Counted from the first letter of the stretch, positions 6,983 through 14,198 are shown. The stretch: DNA of 24,291 nucleotides from an uncultured Bacilli bacterium (GCA_910586195.1 CAJUHO010000006.1:1-24291); one strand, 5' to 3'. The notes: generated by a model from the letters alone, not told the origin. Translations and numbers: made by a program.

Positions 6983-7008
6983 TATATTTTTAAAAAATAA
7001 TATATAAT
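6980..7008 (+). promoter_or_regulatory. Rightward promoter for the membrane-protein gene
   Basis: TTGTAT (6980-6985), a 17-base spacer, and a perfect TATAAT (7003-7008) lie 24 bases before the ATG at 7032. An alternative -35, TTGATA at 6974-6979, lies inside the dyad. Either way the operator would block polymerase. Confidence 0.5.
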
Positions 7009-7031
7009 TATGTATATAGTGAGGTGTAGAT

Positions 7032-7859
7032 ATGGAAGATTTGTTTTATTTGTTATTGGGAATTGCAGTTATAGTATTGCCTATTTATTTTATAGTTAAG
7101 GCTATTAAAAATAAGGGAAAAAAAGAAAAAAATGTAAATGAAAAAAGCATTATTAAGGAGCAAAAAATTGATAAGCCAAAAGAAAAAAGTGTTGGTAAAA
7201 TATTTGCTATTATATTTGGTGGTGCATTTGGTTTTATATTTTTGATAGTAGCAATAGCATTGATAGCGACAGGTGGAAATGTTGAGCCAGCAGATAATAG
7301 TTCAAAAATGGTAAAAGAAATTAAGAATAGTATAAGTGTTAATAATGATGAAGCCAAAGAAATAGAAGATATTTTAAAAGCAGTAGGCATAAGTGAAATT
7401 GATGATATAAAAGCAGATGAGAGTTTAAATGAAATTGAAGGCGTTGGTTCTAAGGGTTATAGAATTAAGGCAAGTTTTAGTAAAAATAATAATATTATTT
7501 TATATGTAGATAGTAATAATAAAGTAATATGTATTAGATGGGCAGATAAAGATTTTTATAGAGATGGCAAAGCATTATTGAATTTTGATAATTATTTAAT
7601 TACTTGGGATGAACAAAATGAGTATAATATTGATGCCCAAAAGAGAATTAAAGCATTATTAAAAGCCCCAAGTACAGCAAAGTTCCCTAGCATAAATAAT
7701 TGGAAGTTTGGCAAAGATAATGGAATTGTTATAGTGCAAGCCTATGTTGATAGTGAGAATAGTTATGGTGCTAAGTTAAGAAGTGAGTTCCAAATAAAAT
7801 ATGATAGCAATAAAAATGTAGTGTCATTGATTATTGATGGTGTTGAGTATATAAAGTAA
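7032..7859 (+). CDS. Membrane protein with two N-terminal TM helices and an outer C-terminal domain
   Basis: A 275-aa protein. TM1 is at about residues 4-24 (LFYLLLGIAVIVLPIYFIV); a very Lys-rich linker follows; TM2 is at about 57-80 (IFAIIFGGAFGFIFLIVAIA). About 190 residues then follow, probably outside the cell. The last 70 carry a pattern I have seen in other Gram-positive membrane proteins: LLKAPSTAKFPS, then VIVQAYVDSENSYGAKLRS and a beta-rich end. The function of that domain is not known to me. GAGGTG precedes the ATG. The gene is driven by the promoter opposite the XRE repressor, so it is probably made when repression is lifted. A role in surface sensing or exclusion would be speculation. 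Confidence 0.78.
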   Translation: MEDLFYLLLGIAVIVLPIYFIVKAIKNKGKKEKNVNEKSIIKEQKIDKPKEKSVGKIFAIIFGGAFGFIFLIVAIALIATGGNVEPADNSSKMVKEIKNSISVNNDEAKEIEDILKAVGISEIDDIKADESLNEIEGVGSKGYRIKASFSKNNNIILYVDSNNKVICIRWADKDFYRDGKALLNFDNYLITWDEQNEYNIDAQKRIKALLKAPSTAKFPSINNWKFGKDNGIVIVQAYVDSENSYGAKLRSEFQIKYDSNKNVVSLIIDGVEYIK

Positions 7860-8001
7860 AAAATAGCATTTATAGTAAGTTTAAGGTAATTTAATATAGT
7901 TTAGTATAATTATATTGAGTTGCCCTTTTTTATTGAAATAAAGGCGAAATAAATAGGCATAATGTAGATTTTTAATTTATAATAGTTTTAGGTGTAGTAA
8001 T

Positions 8002-8502
8002 ATGGGAAGATTAAGTATAGTAAATGGTAATATATTAGATTATTTAGATAATAAAGATTTATTAGTTAATAGTGCCAATAAGTATATGATTTGTGGTAGT
8101 GGTGTTTGTGGGGCTATATATAAAAGAGCAAATAAAGAATTATTAGAAGATTATTGTAAGAGTAATTATAAAGAATATATGAAAGTAAATGAAATAAGAT
8201 TTAGCCTAGGCTTTGAGTTAGGCTTAGATATAGTTCATATATGTTGCCCTAAATATTATGAAAGCAAAGAGCCATTGAAAGATTTATTAGAAAGTTATAA
8301 TAATATATTTATTGAAGCAAAGAAAAAAGGCTATAAAAGTATTATTAGTGTTAGTTTAGGTAGTGGCATAAATGGTTATAAGCATAATGATATAGCAAAG
8401 GTTGTTATTAGCAAGTTAAAAGAATTAGTAAATAAGTATGATATTGATTTTATGTTAGTATTGCCAAGTGAAGAAATAAAGGAAATGTATGCTTTTGAGT
8501 AG
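8002..8502 (+). CDS. Macro-domain protein (ADP-ribose binding)
   Basis: A 166-aa stand-alone macro domain. Visible motifs are IVNGNILDY (6-14), where a GDI-type loop is expected; LLVNSAN (20-26), matching the VNAAN adenine-ribose loop; CGSGVCGAIY (31-40), matching the GGGVDGAI phosphate loop; and ISVSLGSGINGYK (115-127), the second phosphate loop. Macro domains bind or hydrolyse ADP-ribose and its protein or nucleic-acid adducts. Asn26 and the glycine-rich loop are present, so activity is plausible. AGGTG gives a weak ribosome binding site. On a small mobile element such a protein may reverse ADP-ribosylation or intercept an NAD-derived signal, which is inference. The helical protein downstream could be its partner. 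Confidence 0.85.
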   Translation: MGRLSIVNGNILDYLDNKDLLVNSANKYMICGSGVCGAIYKRANKELLEDYCKSNYKEYMKVNEIRFSLGFELGLDIVHICCPKYYESKEPLKDLLESYNNIFIEAKKKGYKSIISVSLGSGINGYKHNDIAKVVISKLKELVNKYDIDFMLVLPSEEIKEMYAFE

Positions 8503-8545
8503 GCTATTAGGCAAAAATAATGTATAATATTGATGTGGTGATAAT

Positions 8546-9421
8546 ATGCGTAAAAGTATTTATGATATTTTAGGTAAAAGAATAAATATTTTAAATGAGT
8601 ATGAAAAATTATATGATTTGTTTAATAATGAATACTTATATAGCTATGGTAGGAGTAATTATTCATTAGCTGATTTATTTGATTTGTTTATTGAAGATTG
8701 GGAATATAGAGCGACATATAGGAATATTGAAGAAATTTTATTAGATTTAGATTTAGATGAAGAAACGACGGAAGAAATGGCTATGCAAGATATTTTATAT
8801 TTAATTGAATTGATATTAAATGTAGAAGATTTTATAGAAAGAAAAAATGCTGTTTTTAATAAACAATATTTTGATTATGATGATCGTAATGTTGATTTAA
8901 TATATAAGAAAAGTAATATAATTATAGAGAATATAGAAATATTGTTAAAAGAGTTGGACTATAAGTCATATAAAGAGAAAAAGAATAAAATAAAAATAAG
9001 AAAGAATAATGCTGATGCTTTGGAAGTGGCTACAATTATTGAAGATGAAAGTGTTGCTGATTTAATATTAGATTATAATGATTTTAGGATAGAAAATGAT
9101 TTAAAGGCTAAGAAAGATATTTTAAATAGTTTAGGACAATATATAGAGCCTTTAAGAAAAGATATAAAGAATGCTAATAGTAGTTTAGAAAATTATATAT
9201 TTTTTTGTTTAAATAAATTGCATATAAGGCATAACAATAAAAGTGGAAAAGATAAAATAAGTTATGTATCCAATATAAAGAAAAAAGATTTAATAAATTG
9301 GTATGATAAGATTTATGATTTAATTTTAATAGCAATTAGATTAGTTGAAATGCCAAATTATTTTAAAGATTTTAAAGAATTAAAAAAGAATATTATAGAA
9401 GATGAAGCAGTAAAAGAATAG
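8546..9421 (+). CDS. Helical acidic protein of unknown function, 291 aa
   Basis: I do not recognise a family. The protein is almost entirely helical and charged, with an acidic middle (DLDLDEETTEEMAMQD near 84-99) and no signal peptide or TM segment. The C-terminal third has FFCLNKLHIRHNNKSGKD (about 223-240) followed by two hydrophobic helices; a RHNN element between helices is loosely reminiscent of HEPN-like or abortive-infection proteins, but the R-x4-6-H spacing is not clearly met. It starts 43 bases after the macro-domain gene with TATAAT at 8523-8528 in the gap, so it may have its own promoter or share the upstream one. It ends just before a strong terminator. Position and size suggest cargo rather than replication or integration. 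Confidence 0.72.
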   Translation: MRKSIYDILGKRINILNEYEKLYDLFNNEYLYSYGRSNYSLADLFDLFIEDWEYRATYRNIEEILLDLDLDEETTEEMAMQDILYLIELILNVEDFIERKNAVFNKQYFDYDDRNVDLIYKKSNIIIENIEILLKELDYKSYKEKKNKIKIRKNNADALEVATIIEDESVADLILDYNDFRIENDLKAKKDILNSLGQYIEPLRKDIKNANSSLENYIFFCLNKLHIRHNNKSGKDKISYVSNIKKKDLINWYDKIYDLILIAIRLVEMPNYFKDFKELKKNIIEDEAVKE

Positions 9422-9445
9422 TATTTAAAAATGTGTAGGTTTATA

Positions 9446-9481
9446 AAGATTTAATTTGATTATGAATTAAGTCTTTTTTTA
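9446..9481 (+). terminator. Rho-independent terminator after the helical cargo gene
   Basis: AAGATTTAATT (9446-9456) pairs with AATTAAGTCTT (9465-9475), 11 bp with one T-G wobble, followed by a run of T. It closes the transcript of the membrane, macro-domain and helical-protein genes and separates cargo from the recombinase module. Confidence 0.8.
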
Positions 9482-9607
9482 TATTGTTAAAAGTTGTTAA
9501 TTGATTTTTTAAATATTTGGAAAGTTTTACGACATTTTTAAAGAAAACGGCTCGTATCTTTTTTGAAAGTCATATATTATATTTTTATGGTAAGGAGGTG
9601 TCATAAA

Positions 9608-9838
9608 ATGAAGGATCAAGAATTAAGGAAAATAGTAGAATTTGTATGCAATGGTTATGTAGATACGATTATGGAAAATATTGAAGATAGAAAAAGAGAG
9701 TTCCCCTATGCTATTGCTTGTGCTAATTATATTGCTGAATTAAAAGAAAAAAATATTATTGTTGAGCTTAATGATGTTTTTATAGATATTGTTATAGATA
9801 GAATATTTAGAGAATTTAGCAATTATATAGGAAGGTAG
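9608..9838 (+). CDS. Small protein upstream of the resolvase, 76 aa
   Basis: Unrecognised, acidic and probably helical, without signal peptide. ATG 9608 has an exceptionally strong Shine-Dalgarno, TAAGGAGGTG at 9591-9600, 8 bases upstream; the open frame extends further upstream but that part is not translated by this logic. Only 6 bases separate its stop from the resolvase ATG, and the resolvase ribosome binding site (GGAAGG) lies inside its 3' end, so the two form an operon. It could be a recombination accessory factor or regulator. Two shared Cys (in VCNGY and ACANY) have no obvious partners. Confidence 0.72.
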   Translation: MKDQELRKIVEFVCNGYVDTIMENIEDRKREFPYAIACANYIAELKEKNIIVELNDVFIDIVIDRIFREFSNYIGR

Positions 9839-9844
9839 TTTGAT

Positions 9845-10435
9845 ATGAAAAGTAAAGTATTTGGTTATGCTAGGGTTAGCAGTAAAGAGCAAAATGAAGA
9901 AAGGCAGTTAGTAGCCTTTAAAGATTATGGAATTGAAGAAAGAGATATTTATATTGATAAGCAAAGTGGAAAAGATTTTGATAGGAAGCAATATAGTGTA
10001 TTAAAAAATGTATTAAGAGAAAATGATTTATTGGTTATTAAGAGTATTGATAGGCTTGGTCGTAATTATAATATGATAGTTGATGAGTGGAAAGATATTG
10101 TTAAAAATATAAAAGCCGATATTGTAGTTATTGATATGCCCTTATTAGATACGAGAAATAATAAAGACTTATTAGGTACATTTATTAGTGATTTAGTATT
10201 GCAAATATTAAGTTATGTTGCAGAGCAAGAAAGAAGTTTTATAAAGCAAAGGCAAAAAGAAGGAATTAGTAGTGCTAAAAGTAATGGCATTAAATTTGGA
10301 AGGCCTAAAATAGAAAAGCCAAGCAATTATGATGATGTTATTAAATTATGGAAAAATAAGAAAATAAAGAGTAAAGAAGCAATGGAAATGCTAGGGTTAA
10401 AGCCTAATACATTTTATAATTTATTAAAAAATTAA
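9845..10435 (+). CDS. Small serine recombinase (resolvase/invertase type)
   Basis: A 196-aa protein of normal resolvase length. The catalytic domain begins YARVSSKEQ, with nucleophile Ser12 and Arg10. The active-site Arg pair is in IKSIDRLGRNY near residues 65-75, and the E-helix LQILSYVAEQERSFIKQRQ leads to the DNA-binding region. The C-terminal helix-turn-helix is SKEAMEMLGLKPNTFYNLL. Such enzymes resolve cointegrates or multimers, or invert DNA. Because the element also carries a large serine integrase, this one may resolve multimers arising from rolling-circle replication. No TnpB or transposon partner is adjacent. It is in an operon with the 76-aa gene. Confidence 0.93.
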   Translation: MKSKVFGYARVSSKEQNEERQLVAFKDYGIEERDIYIDKQSGKDFDRKQYSVLKNVLRENDLLVIKSIDRLGRNYNMIVDEWKDIVKNIKADIVVIDMPLLDTRNNKDLLGTFISDLVLQILSYVAEQERSFIKQRQKEGISSAKSNGIKFGRPKIEKPSNYDDVIKLWKNKKIKSKEAMEMLGLKPNTFYNLLKN

Positions 10436-10576
10436 AGAAATTTTGCCAAAATGCCTAATTTTTGTTGCCGACCTCATATAATAATAACGAGTAGATAAAT
10501 TATTGCAATGATTTATTGTGAGTTTTATTTGCCAAGATTAGTGTTAGGTGGTGGTTAAATTGCTGCAAATAAAAAA

Positions 10577-10609
10577 GTTTAAGCCCAATGTTTGCGAGAG
10601 AGCTTAAAC
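10577..10609 (+). repeat. Perfect 8-bp hairpin GTTTAAGC/GCTTAAAC in the integrase leader
   Basis: GTTTAAGC at 10577-10584 and GCTTAAAC at 10602-10609 are exact reverse complements with a 17-base loop. It lies at the head of the 5' region of the integrase, before the competing hairpins at 10623-10725. Confidence 0.6.
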
Positions 10610-10622
10610 ATTTAAATTGATG

Positions 10623-10730
10623 TATAGGCTTCTTTTGAAATCCTATATTTATATTATATGTTATTAGTATAAAATAATAAATAGTTTTTTGTTAGAAGCC
10701 TAAATTTATTATTAGTAGATTTAGGAGTGG
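10623..10730 (+). promoter_or_regulatory. Candidate hairpin-switch leader of the large integrase
   Basis: Three exact inverted repeats compete. P1 is TATAGG (10623-10628) with CCTATA (10642-10647). P2 is TAGGCTTCT (10625-10633) with AGAAGCCTA (10694-10702). P3 is CCTAAAT (10699-10705) with ATTTAGG (10719-10725). P1 and P2 share their left arm; P2 and P3 share 10699-10702. P3 covers the AGG of the Shine-Dalgarno AGGAG (10723-10727). P1+P3 would hide the ribosome site and P2 would free it. This is the logic of translational attenuators and riboswitches. The remaining 5' part of the gap (10436-10576) has a lone TATAAT at 10477-10482 without a good -35. Confidence 0.45.
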
Positions 10731-10735
10731 TAAAA

Positions 10736-12415
10736 ATGGAAGAAAATAAAGATAAAAAAATTGGTGTTTATATAAGAGTAAGCACAGAAGATCAAGCCCG
10801 TGAAGGTCATAGCCTTGATGAGCAATTAGATAGAATTAAAGCATTTTGTAAATTTAAGGGCTATAAGATTTGTAAAGTATATAGAGAAGATGGGAAAAGT
10901 GCCAAAGATATGAAAGGTCGCCCAGAGTTCCAAAAAATGATAAATGATTTATGCAATGGGGTCATAGATACGATTTGCATTTATAAATTAGATAGGCTGA
11001 CAAGGTCAATTAAAGATTTAGAAGAAATTTTAGTATTGTTGGAAGAAAAAAATTGTGATTTAGTATCAGTTACTGAAGATATAAATACAAGCAATGCTTT
11101 TGGAAAGTTTTTTGTTAGATTAGTAATTTTATTAGCCCAATTAGAAATAGAGCAAACAAGGGAAAGAACAATAATGGGATTAGTTGGAACAGTTAAGCAA
11201 GGCATCCCAATAGGGAAATTGCCATTAGGTTATAAAAGAGATGAGAATAATGAAGATATTAAATTAAGAAAAAGAGCAATTATAAATGAAGAAGAAGCCC
11301 CAACAATTAGAAGAATATTTAATTTATATTTAAAGGGTTATTCATATTATTATATAGCTGAGAAATTAAAAGAAGAAGGCAATAATTTAATGCAATGGAA
11401 AGATTGGGCAATTATGCAAATATTAAATAATAGGTTATATTGTGGGGATATAGAGCATAGAAAGTCATTAAAAGATAAAGAGTCAGTTTTGTATGAAGAT
11501 GTTGTGCCTGCAATAGTGTCAAAAGCAGTATTTAATGATTGCCAAGTTTTAATGGAAAAGAATAAGCATAGTTTTGGTGGCAGTTTAAATTATATGTTTG
11601 GTAAGACATTATATTGTGCTAAATGTGGTAGCCTATTATGTGTTAGTTCAAATAAAAGTAAAAATATAAGGCATTATATTTGTAAGCAATGTAATAGCAG
11701 AATAAATGAAAGTAAAGTTGAAAAGCAAATATTAGATAAGTTAAGTAATATTGCTGAATTTAATATGGCTTTAACATATAATGCCTTAATGGTAGATAAT
11801 GAGAGATTAACAGAGATATTAAATAATGTGGAATTAGAAGCCCCAGATGAAAGATTAAAAATGCGAAAAGAAGAAATAAGGAATATGCTTGATGATATGG
11901 TAATTAAAGATATTGAGCATAAAGGAAGCCATATTAAAAAATGGGATGATATGAATTATGAAGAAAAAAGAATATTTGTACAGTCCACAATAGAAGCAAT
12001 ATATATTAGTAAATTAAAAGGTGCTAATCAGCAAGATTATAAAATAAGAATAGATAAGATAAAGTTTAAGAGCAGTCAAATAGGAGCATTTTTTGATTTA
12101 ATTAGAAATGGTGTAATAGATATGTATTGTAATAATGGCTGTAATAGTTGGTCTATGGCGACAATAGATAATAAAGAAGAATTAGATAATTATTTAGCAA
12201 GATTAAGAAAGCATTATAATATTAAAGTCATTGAAATCCCTATAAGGGGTGATGAGTGGAAAAGTAAAAAGAAAAGTAAAGAATTAGATGGTTTAATAGA
12301 AAGTGTTGTTAATAATCCAAAATGCTTTAAGACAATAAAAGTGCCAAGAAGAAATGAATTGTTAAAAGGTAAATTTGAAAAGGAATTGCATATGCATTTA
12401 TGCTTAGAAAGTTAG
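10736..12415 (+). CDS. Large serine recombinase / integrase
   Basis: A 559-aa site-specific integrase. The resolvase-type catalytic domain (1-150) has nucleophile Ser16 in YIRVSTEDQ, IYKLDRLTRS at 82-91 and the helix AQLEIEQTRERT. The recombinase domain (about 160-270) opens with KLPLGYKRDE and includes IRRIFNLYLKGYS and NNRLYCGDI. A zinc ribbon uses C294/C297 and C316/C319, followed by coiled-coil segments. It would catalyse attP x attB integration and, with a directionality factor, excision. ATG 10736 is chosen because AGGAG at 10723-10727 lies 8 bases upstream; the in-frame GTG at 10727 overlaps it. It sits last in the element, the usual place beside an attachment end. Large serine integrases do not usually use tRNA genes, so the tRNA-His neighbour may be coincidental. 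Confidence 0.96.
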   Translation: MEENKDKKIGVYIRVSTEDQAREGHSLDEQLDRIKAFCKFKGYKICKVYREDGKSAKDMKGRPEFQKMINDLCNGVIDTICIYKLDRLTRSIKDLEEILVLLEEKNCDLVSVTEDINTSNAFGKFFVRLVILLAQLEIEQTRERTIMGLVGTVKQGIPIGKLPLGYKRDENNEDIKLRKRAIINEEEAPTIRRIFNLYLKGYSYYYIAEKLKEEGNNLMQWKDWAIMQILNNRLYCGDIEHRKSLKDKESVLYEDVVPAIVSKAVFNDCQVLMEKNKHSFGGSLNYMFGKTLYCAKCGSLLCVSSNKSKNIRHYICKQCNSRINESKVEKQILDKLSNIAEFNMALTYNALMVDNERLTEILNNVELEAPDERLKMRKEEIRNMLDDMVIKDIEHKGSHIKKWDDMNYEEKRIFVQSTIEAIYISKLKGANQQDYKIRIDKIKFKSSQIGAFFDLIRNGVIDMYCNNGCNSWSMATIDNKEELDNYLARLRKHYNIKVIEIPIRGDEWKSKKKSKELDGLIESVVNNPKCFKTIKVPRRNELLKGKFEKELHMHLCLES

Positions 12416-12822
12416 TAAAAAGTATTGGAGATTATGAAATTGTTTGATATAATTTAATTGTGCCTACATTATATATGGAGTTAGCATTAGCTATAAATCT
12501 TAGTATAGAGCTTTCCTTCAATTTAGAAATAAAAGGAGTGTGGAGTTTTATAGGCAATATATTATTTGTAATATTAGGGCAGGTTGGCATTTGCGGGGTT
12601 AGAATCTTAACTAATATTTAAGTAAGCATTGTATCTTCATATATTTAATATAGGGTTGAATGCCTAAGGTTAATGCCTTACTGCCCCACCATTTTTGATG
12701 TTTAAAATAATGTGAATTATTTATATAATATAATAATAAAAGGCGAAGAAATAAAGGTTTAATGCCTATTGGAATTTTGCCCCATATTGAATTTTACGCA
12801 CACCTTTGTGCGAGAATAAGTA
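12416..12822 (+). other. Non-coding right-end region with nested inverted repeats
   Basis: No credible gene is present. ATAGGCA (12550-12556) pairs with TGCCTAT (12763-12769). Inside that, GGGCAG and GGCATT (12577-12582, 12586-12591) pair with AATGCC and CTGCCC (12672-12677, 12681-12686) across a 3x3 internal loop. Inside again, CTTAA and TTAAG are about 7 bases apart near 12605-12622. A separate GC-rich hairpin CGCACA-CCTT-TGTGCG lies at 12797-12812. Candidate roles are a single-strand or nick-site origin for the Rep, a structured RNA, or the right attachment region. I cannot choose among them. Confidence 0.45.
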
Positions 12823-12860
12823 AAAGTTCATAATACTTGATATTATGGACTTTTTTTCTT
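12823..12860 (+). terminator. Strong rho-independent terminator
   Basis: AAAGTTCATAATA (12823-12835) pairs with TATTATGGACTTT (12841-12853), 13 bp with one wobble and a 5-base loop, followed by T's. It may end the integrase transcript, or be the original chromosomal terminator beyond the tRNA. The right boundary of the element is at or near here. Confidence 0.8.
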
Positions 12861-12964
12861 AACTGTGTACTAACAATATTATATAAGGCTATGCTTTGGT
12901 TCGATGTGATAGGTAAAGACTGTTAAAATAAAAAATTATTGCTTTTTAATAAATATTATCAAGT

Positions 12965-13231
12965 TTAATAATAAGTTCTCATTGTTTTTAGATATTCTTC
13001 AAGTGCTGGTAGTCCATAATCTTTATTGTAGTAATTAGGAAATTCATTTAAGTGTGCTAAAGCAATTTTCATTGTTAATAGTAAATCATTATTTGTAACA
13101 TTGGTTTTAGGATTAACTAGACCATGTTCTAATTCAATATTTATTCCAGTTATTAAATCATTAAGAGTGAATTTATCGAATGTTATTCCTAAAGATTTTG
13201 CTACGTTTATTATATCTTGAATATTATACAT
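12965..13231 (-). CDS. DUF5661-like small protein
   Basis: An 88-aa soluble protein. The arrangement of an N-terminal helix (IQDIINVAKSLGITFDKF), the phrase IELEHGLVNPKTNVT, then MKIALAHLNEFPNYY and an acidic C-terminal helix, matches my recollection of DUF5661 proteins, whose function is unknown. GGAGGTGA lies at proper spacing before the ATG on the minus strand. It is the first clear chromosomal gene right of the mobile element. It probably has its own transcript because the upstream minus-strand gene ends in a terminator at 13294-13320. No catalytic motif is evident; the conserved His and Tyr could be structural. Confidence 0.8.
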   Translation of the reverse strand: MYNIQDIINVAKSLGITFDKFTLNDLITGINIELEHGLVNPKTNVTNNDLLLTMKIALAHLNEFPNYYNKDYGLPALEEYLKTMRTYY

Positions 13232-13293
13232 AAAATCACCTCCAGTTTATAGTATGCTTTTAAATATTTAATGATTTTTATGTCAATATATTC

Positions 13294-13320
13294 AAAAAAC
13301 AGTAATATTTTTGTTACTGC
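13294..13320 (-). terminator. Rho-independent terminator of the J-domain gene
   Basis: On the minus strand CAGTAA (13319-13314) and TTACTG (13305-13300) form a 6-bp stem with an 8-base loop, followed by six T (the A-run at 13294-13299). It lies about 55 bases after the stop of the J-domain gene. Confidence 0.6.
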
Positions 13321-13373
13321 TTAATTTTATATAACTTAGTTTTCAAATTGTATAGGGTCTATAAAATAAGTTG

Positions 13374-14078
13374 CTATTTCATTAGAATTGATACAAAAAT
13401 TTTATCTTCTATATTTTGAAAAAAAACATATAGATTTATAGATTTTTTAATGATAAGTGTCTTTGTTATTTCAATAATACCTGCTATTATAGAGAAAATA
13501 AGAAAGCTTTCAATATTACTGGGAATAAAAGGAATATAATTAGGGGTAGTTTTTCCTTTTAAAATGAATAGTGATAAAACTGCTAGAACGATGATAGCTC
13601 CTGCAAAAAAATCGATAAAATTTTCTAATATGCATAGTGTATATACTATACAAATAGTGATTAATTTAATAACTAAAAATAATCCAAAGTTTATAGTTAT
13701 TAATATACATTTTATAAACTTTAACCATTTACTATCCAATCCATTTATAAGGTAATTTATTAAAAATTGCCATTTTGTAACATATGTGTGTGAATATTTT
13801 TGTTTATATTCAGTTGTATTAGTAGTGTATGTTTCATTTTTATTTTTTGAGGTTTGTTTTGAATGTTTTATTTTATTTAATAATAAATCGTACTCTTTAC
13901 GTTTCTGATCGTCTAATAAAATTTCTTTTGCTTCATTTAAACTTAGTATAATTTTATTTGCCTCTTTTGTTTTATTAACATCTGGATGATACTTTTTAAC
14001 CATTTGCTTATAAGCCGTTTTTATTTCTTGATTGGTAGCATTTTCTTTAATTCCTAATAATTCATAATAATCTATCAT
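13374..14078 (-). CDS. Membrane-anchored J-domain (DnaJ-like) protein
   Basis: A 234-aa protein. The J domain occupies residues 1-65 with the essential HPD at 31-33 (KKYHPDVNK), preceded by DYYELLGI and followed by the helix ending LLDDQKRKEYDLLLN. After a polar Thr/Lys/Asn linker (about 70-100), three hydrophobic segments follow (about 118-150, 153-172 and 187-212), so the J domain is tethered on the cytoplasmic face. It lacks the Gly/Phe and zinc-finger regions of true DnaJ. It would recruit and stimulate DnaK at the membrane. AGGGGG lies 8 bases before the ATG. It stands alone and ends at a terminator. Confidence 0.9.
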   Translation of the reverse strand: MIDYYELLGIKENATNQEIKTAYKQMVKKYHPDVNKTKEANKIILSLNEAKEILLDDQKRKEYDLLLNKIKHSKQTSKNKNETYTTNTTEYKQKYSHTYVTKWQFLINYLINGLDSKWLKFIKCILITINFGLFLVIKLITICIVYTLCILENFIDFFAGAIIVLAVLSLFILKGKTTPNYIPFIPSNIESFLIFSIIAGIIEITKTLIIKKSINLYVFFQNIEDKIFVSILMK

Positions 14079-14189
14079 GATACAGTCCCCCTAATATTTA
14101 CTATAATTCTTGATTTTTGTTTGAATTATAGCATGAACCTTAATAGAATGAAAGTATAAATTTTAATGCTATGCTTTTTATAAGTTTAT

Positions 14190-14198
14190 TGATATAAT
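14190..14198 (+). promoter_or_regulatory. Extended -10 promoter (TGATATAAT)
   Basis: TG at 14190-14191, one base, then perfect TATAAT at 14193-14198, 48 bases before the phosphoesterase ATG. The -35 is weak, which is usual for extended -10 promoters. Confidence 0.45.

Noticed and set aside
7085..7390. 101-codon minus-strand hydrophobic frame
   Set aside because: Antisense of the Lys-rich and TM region of the membrane protein at 7032-7859; AT-rich shadow without its own ribosome binding site.
9845..10435. IS607-type transposase
   Set aside because: Catalytic domain precedes the DNA-binding domain, opposite to the IS607 order, and no TnpB gene is adjacent; an ordinary resolvase fits better.
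10981..11205. 74-codon minus-strand frame
   Set aside because: Antisense of the conserved catalytic domain of the large serine integrase.
12577..12691. tRNA-like element: GGGCAG...CTGCCC followed by CACCA, with an inner GGGTTGAATGCC resembling a T arm
   Set aside because: The enclosed length (about 115 bases), the lack of a D arm or anticodon arm and the poor T loop do not fit a tRNA or tmRNA. It is treated as part of the structured non-coding region.
12898..12905. GGTTCGAT, matching 8 bases of the tRNA-His T arm, as a possible attR
   Set aside because: The match ends after 8 bases and the flanks do not resemble the tRNA 3' end. Large serine integrases also seldom leave tRNA duplications.
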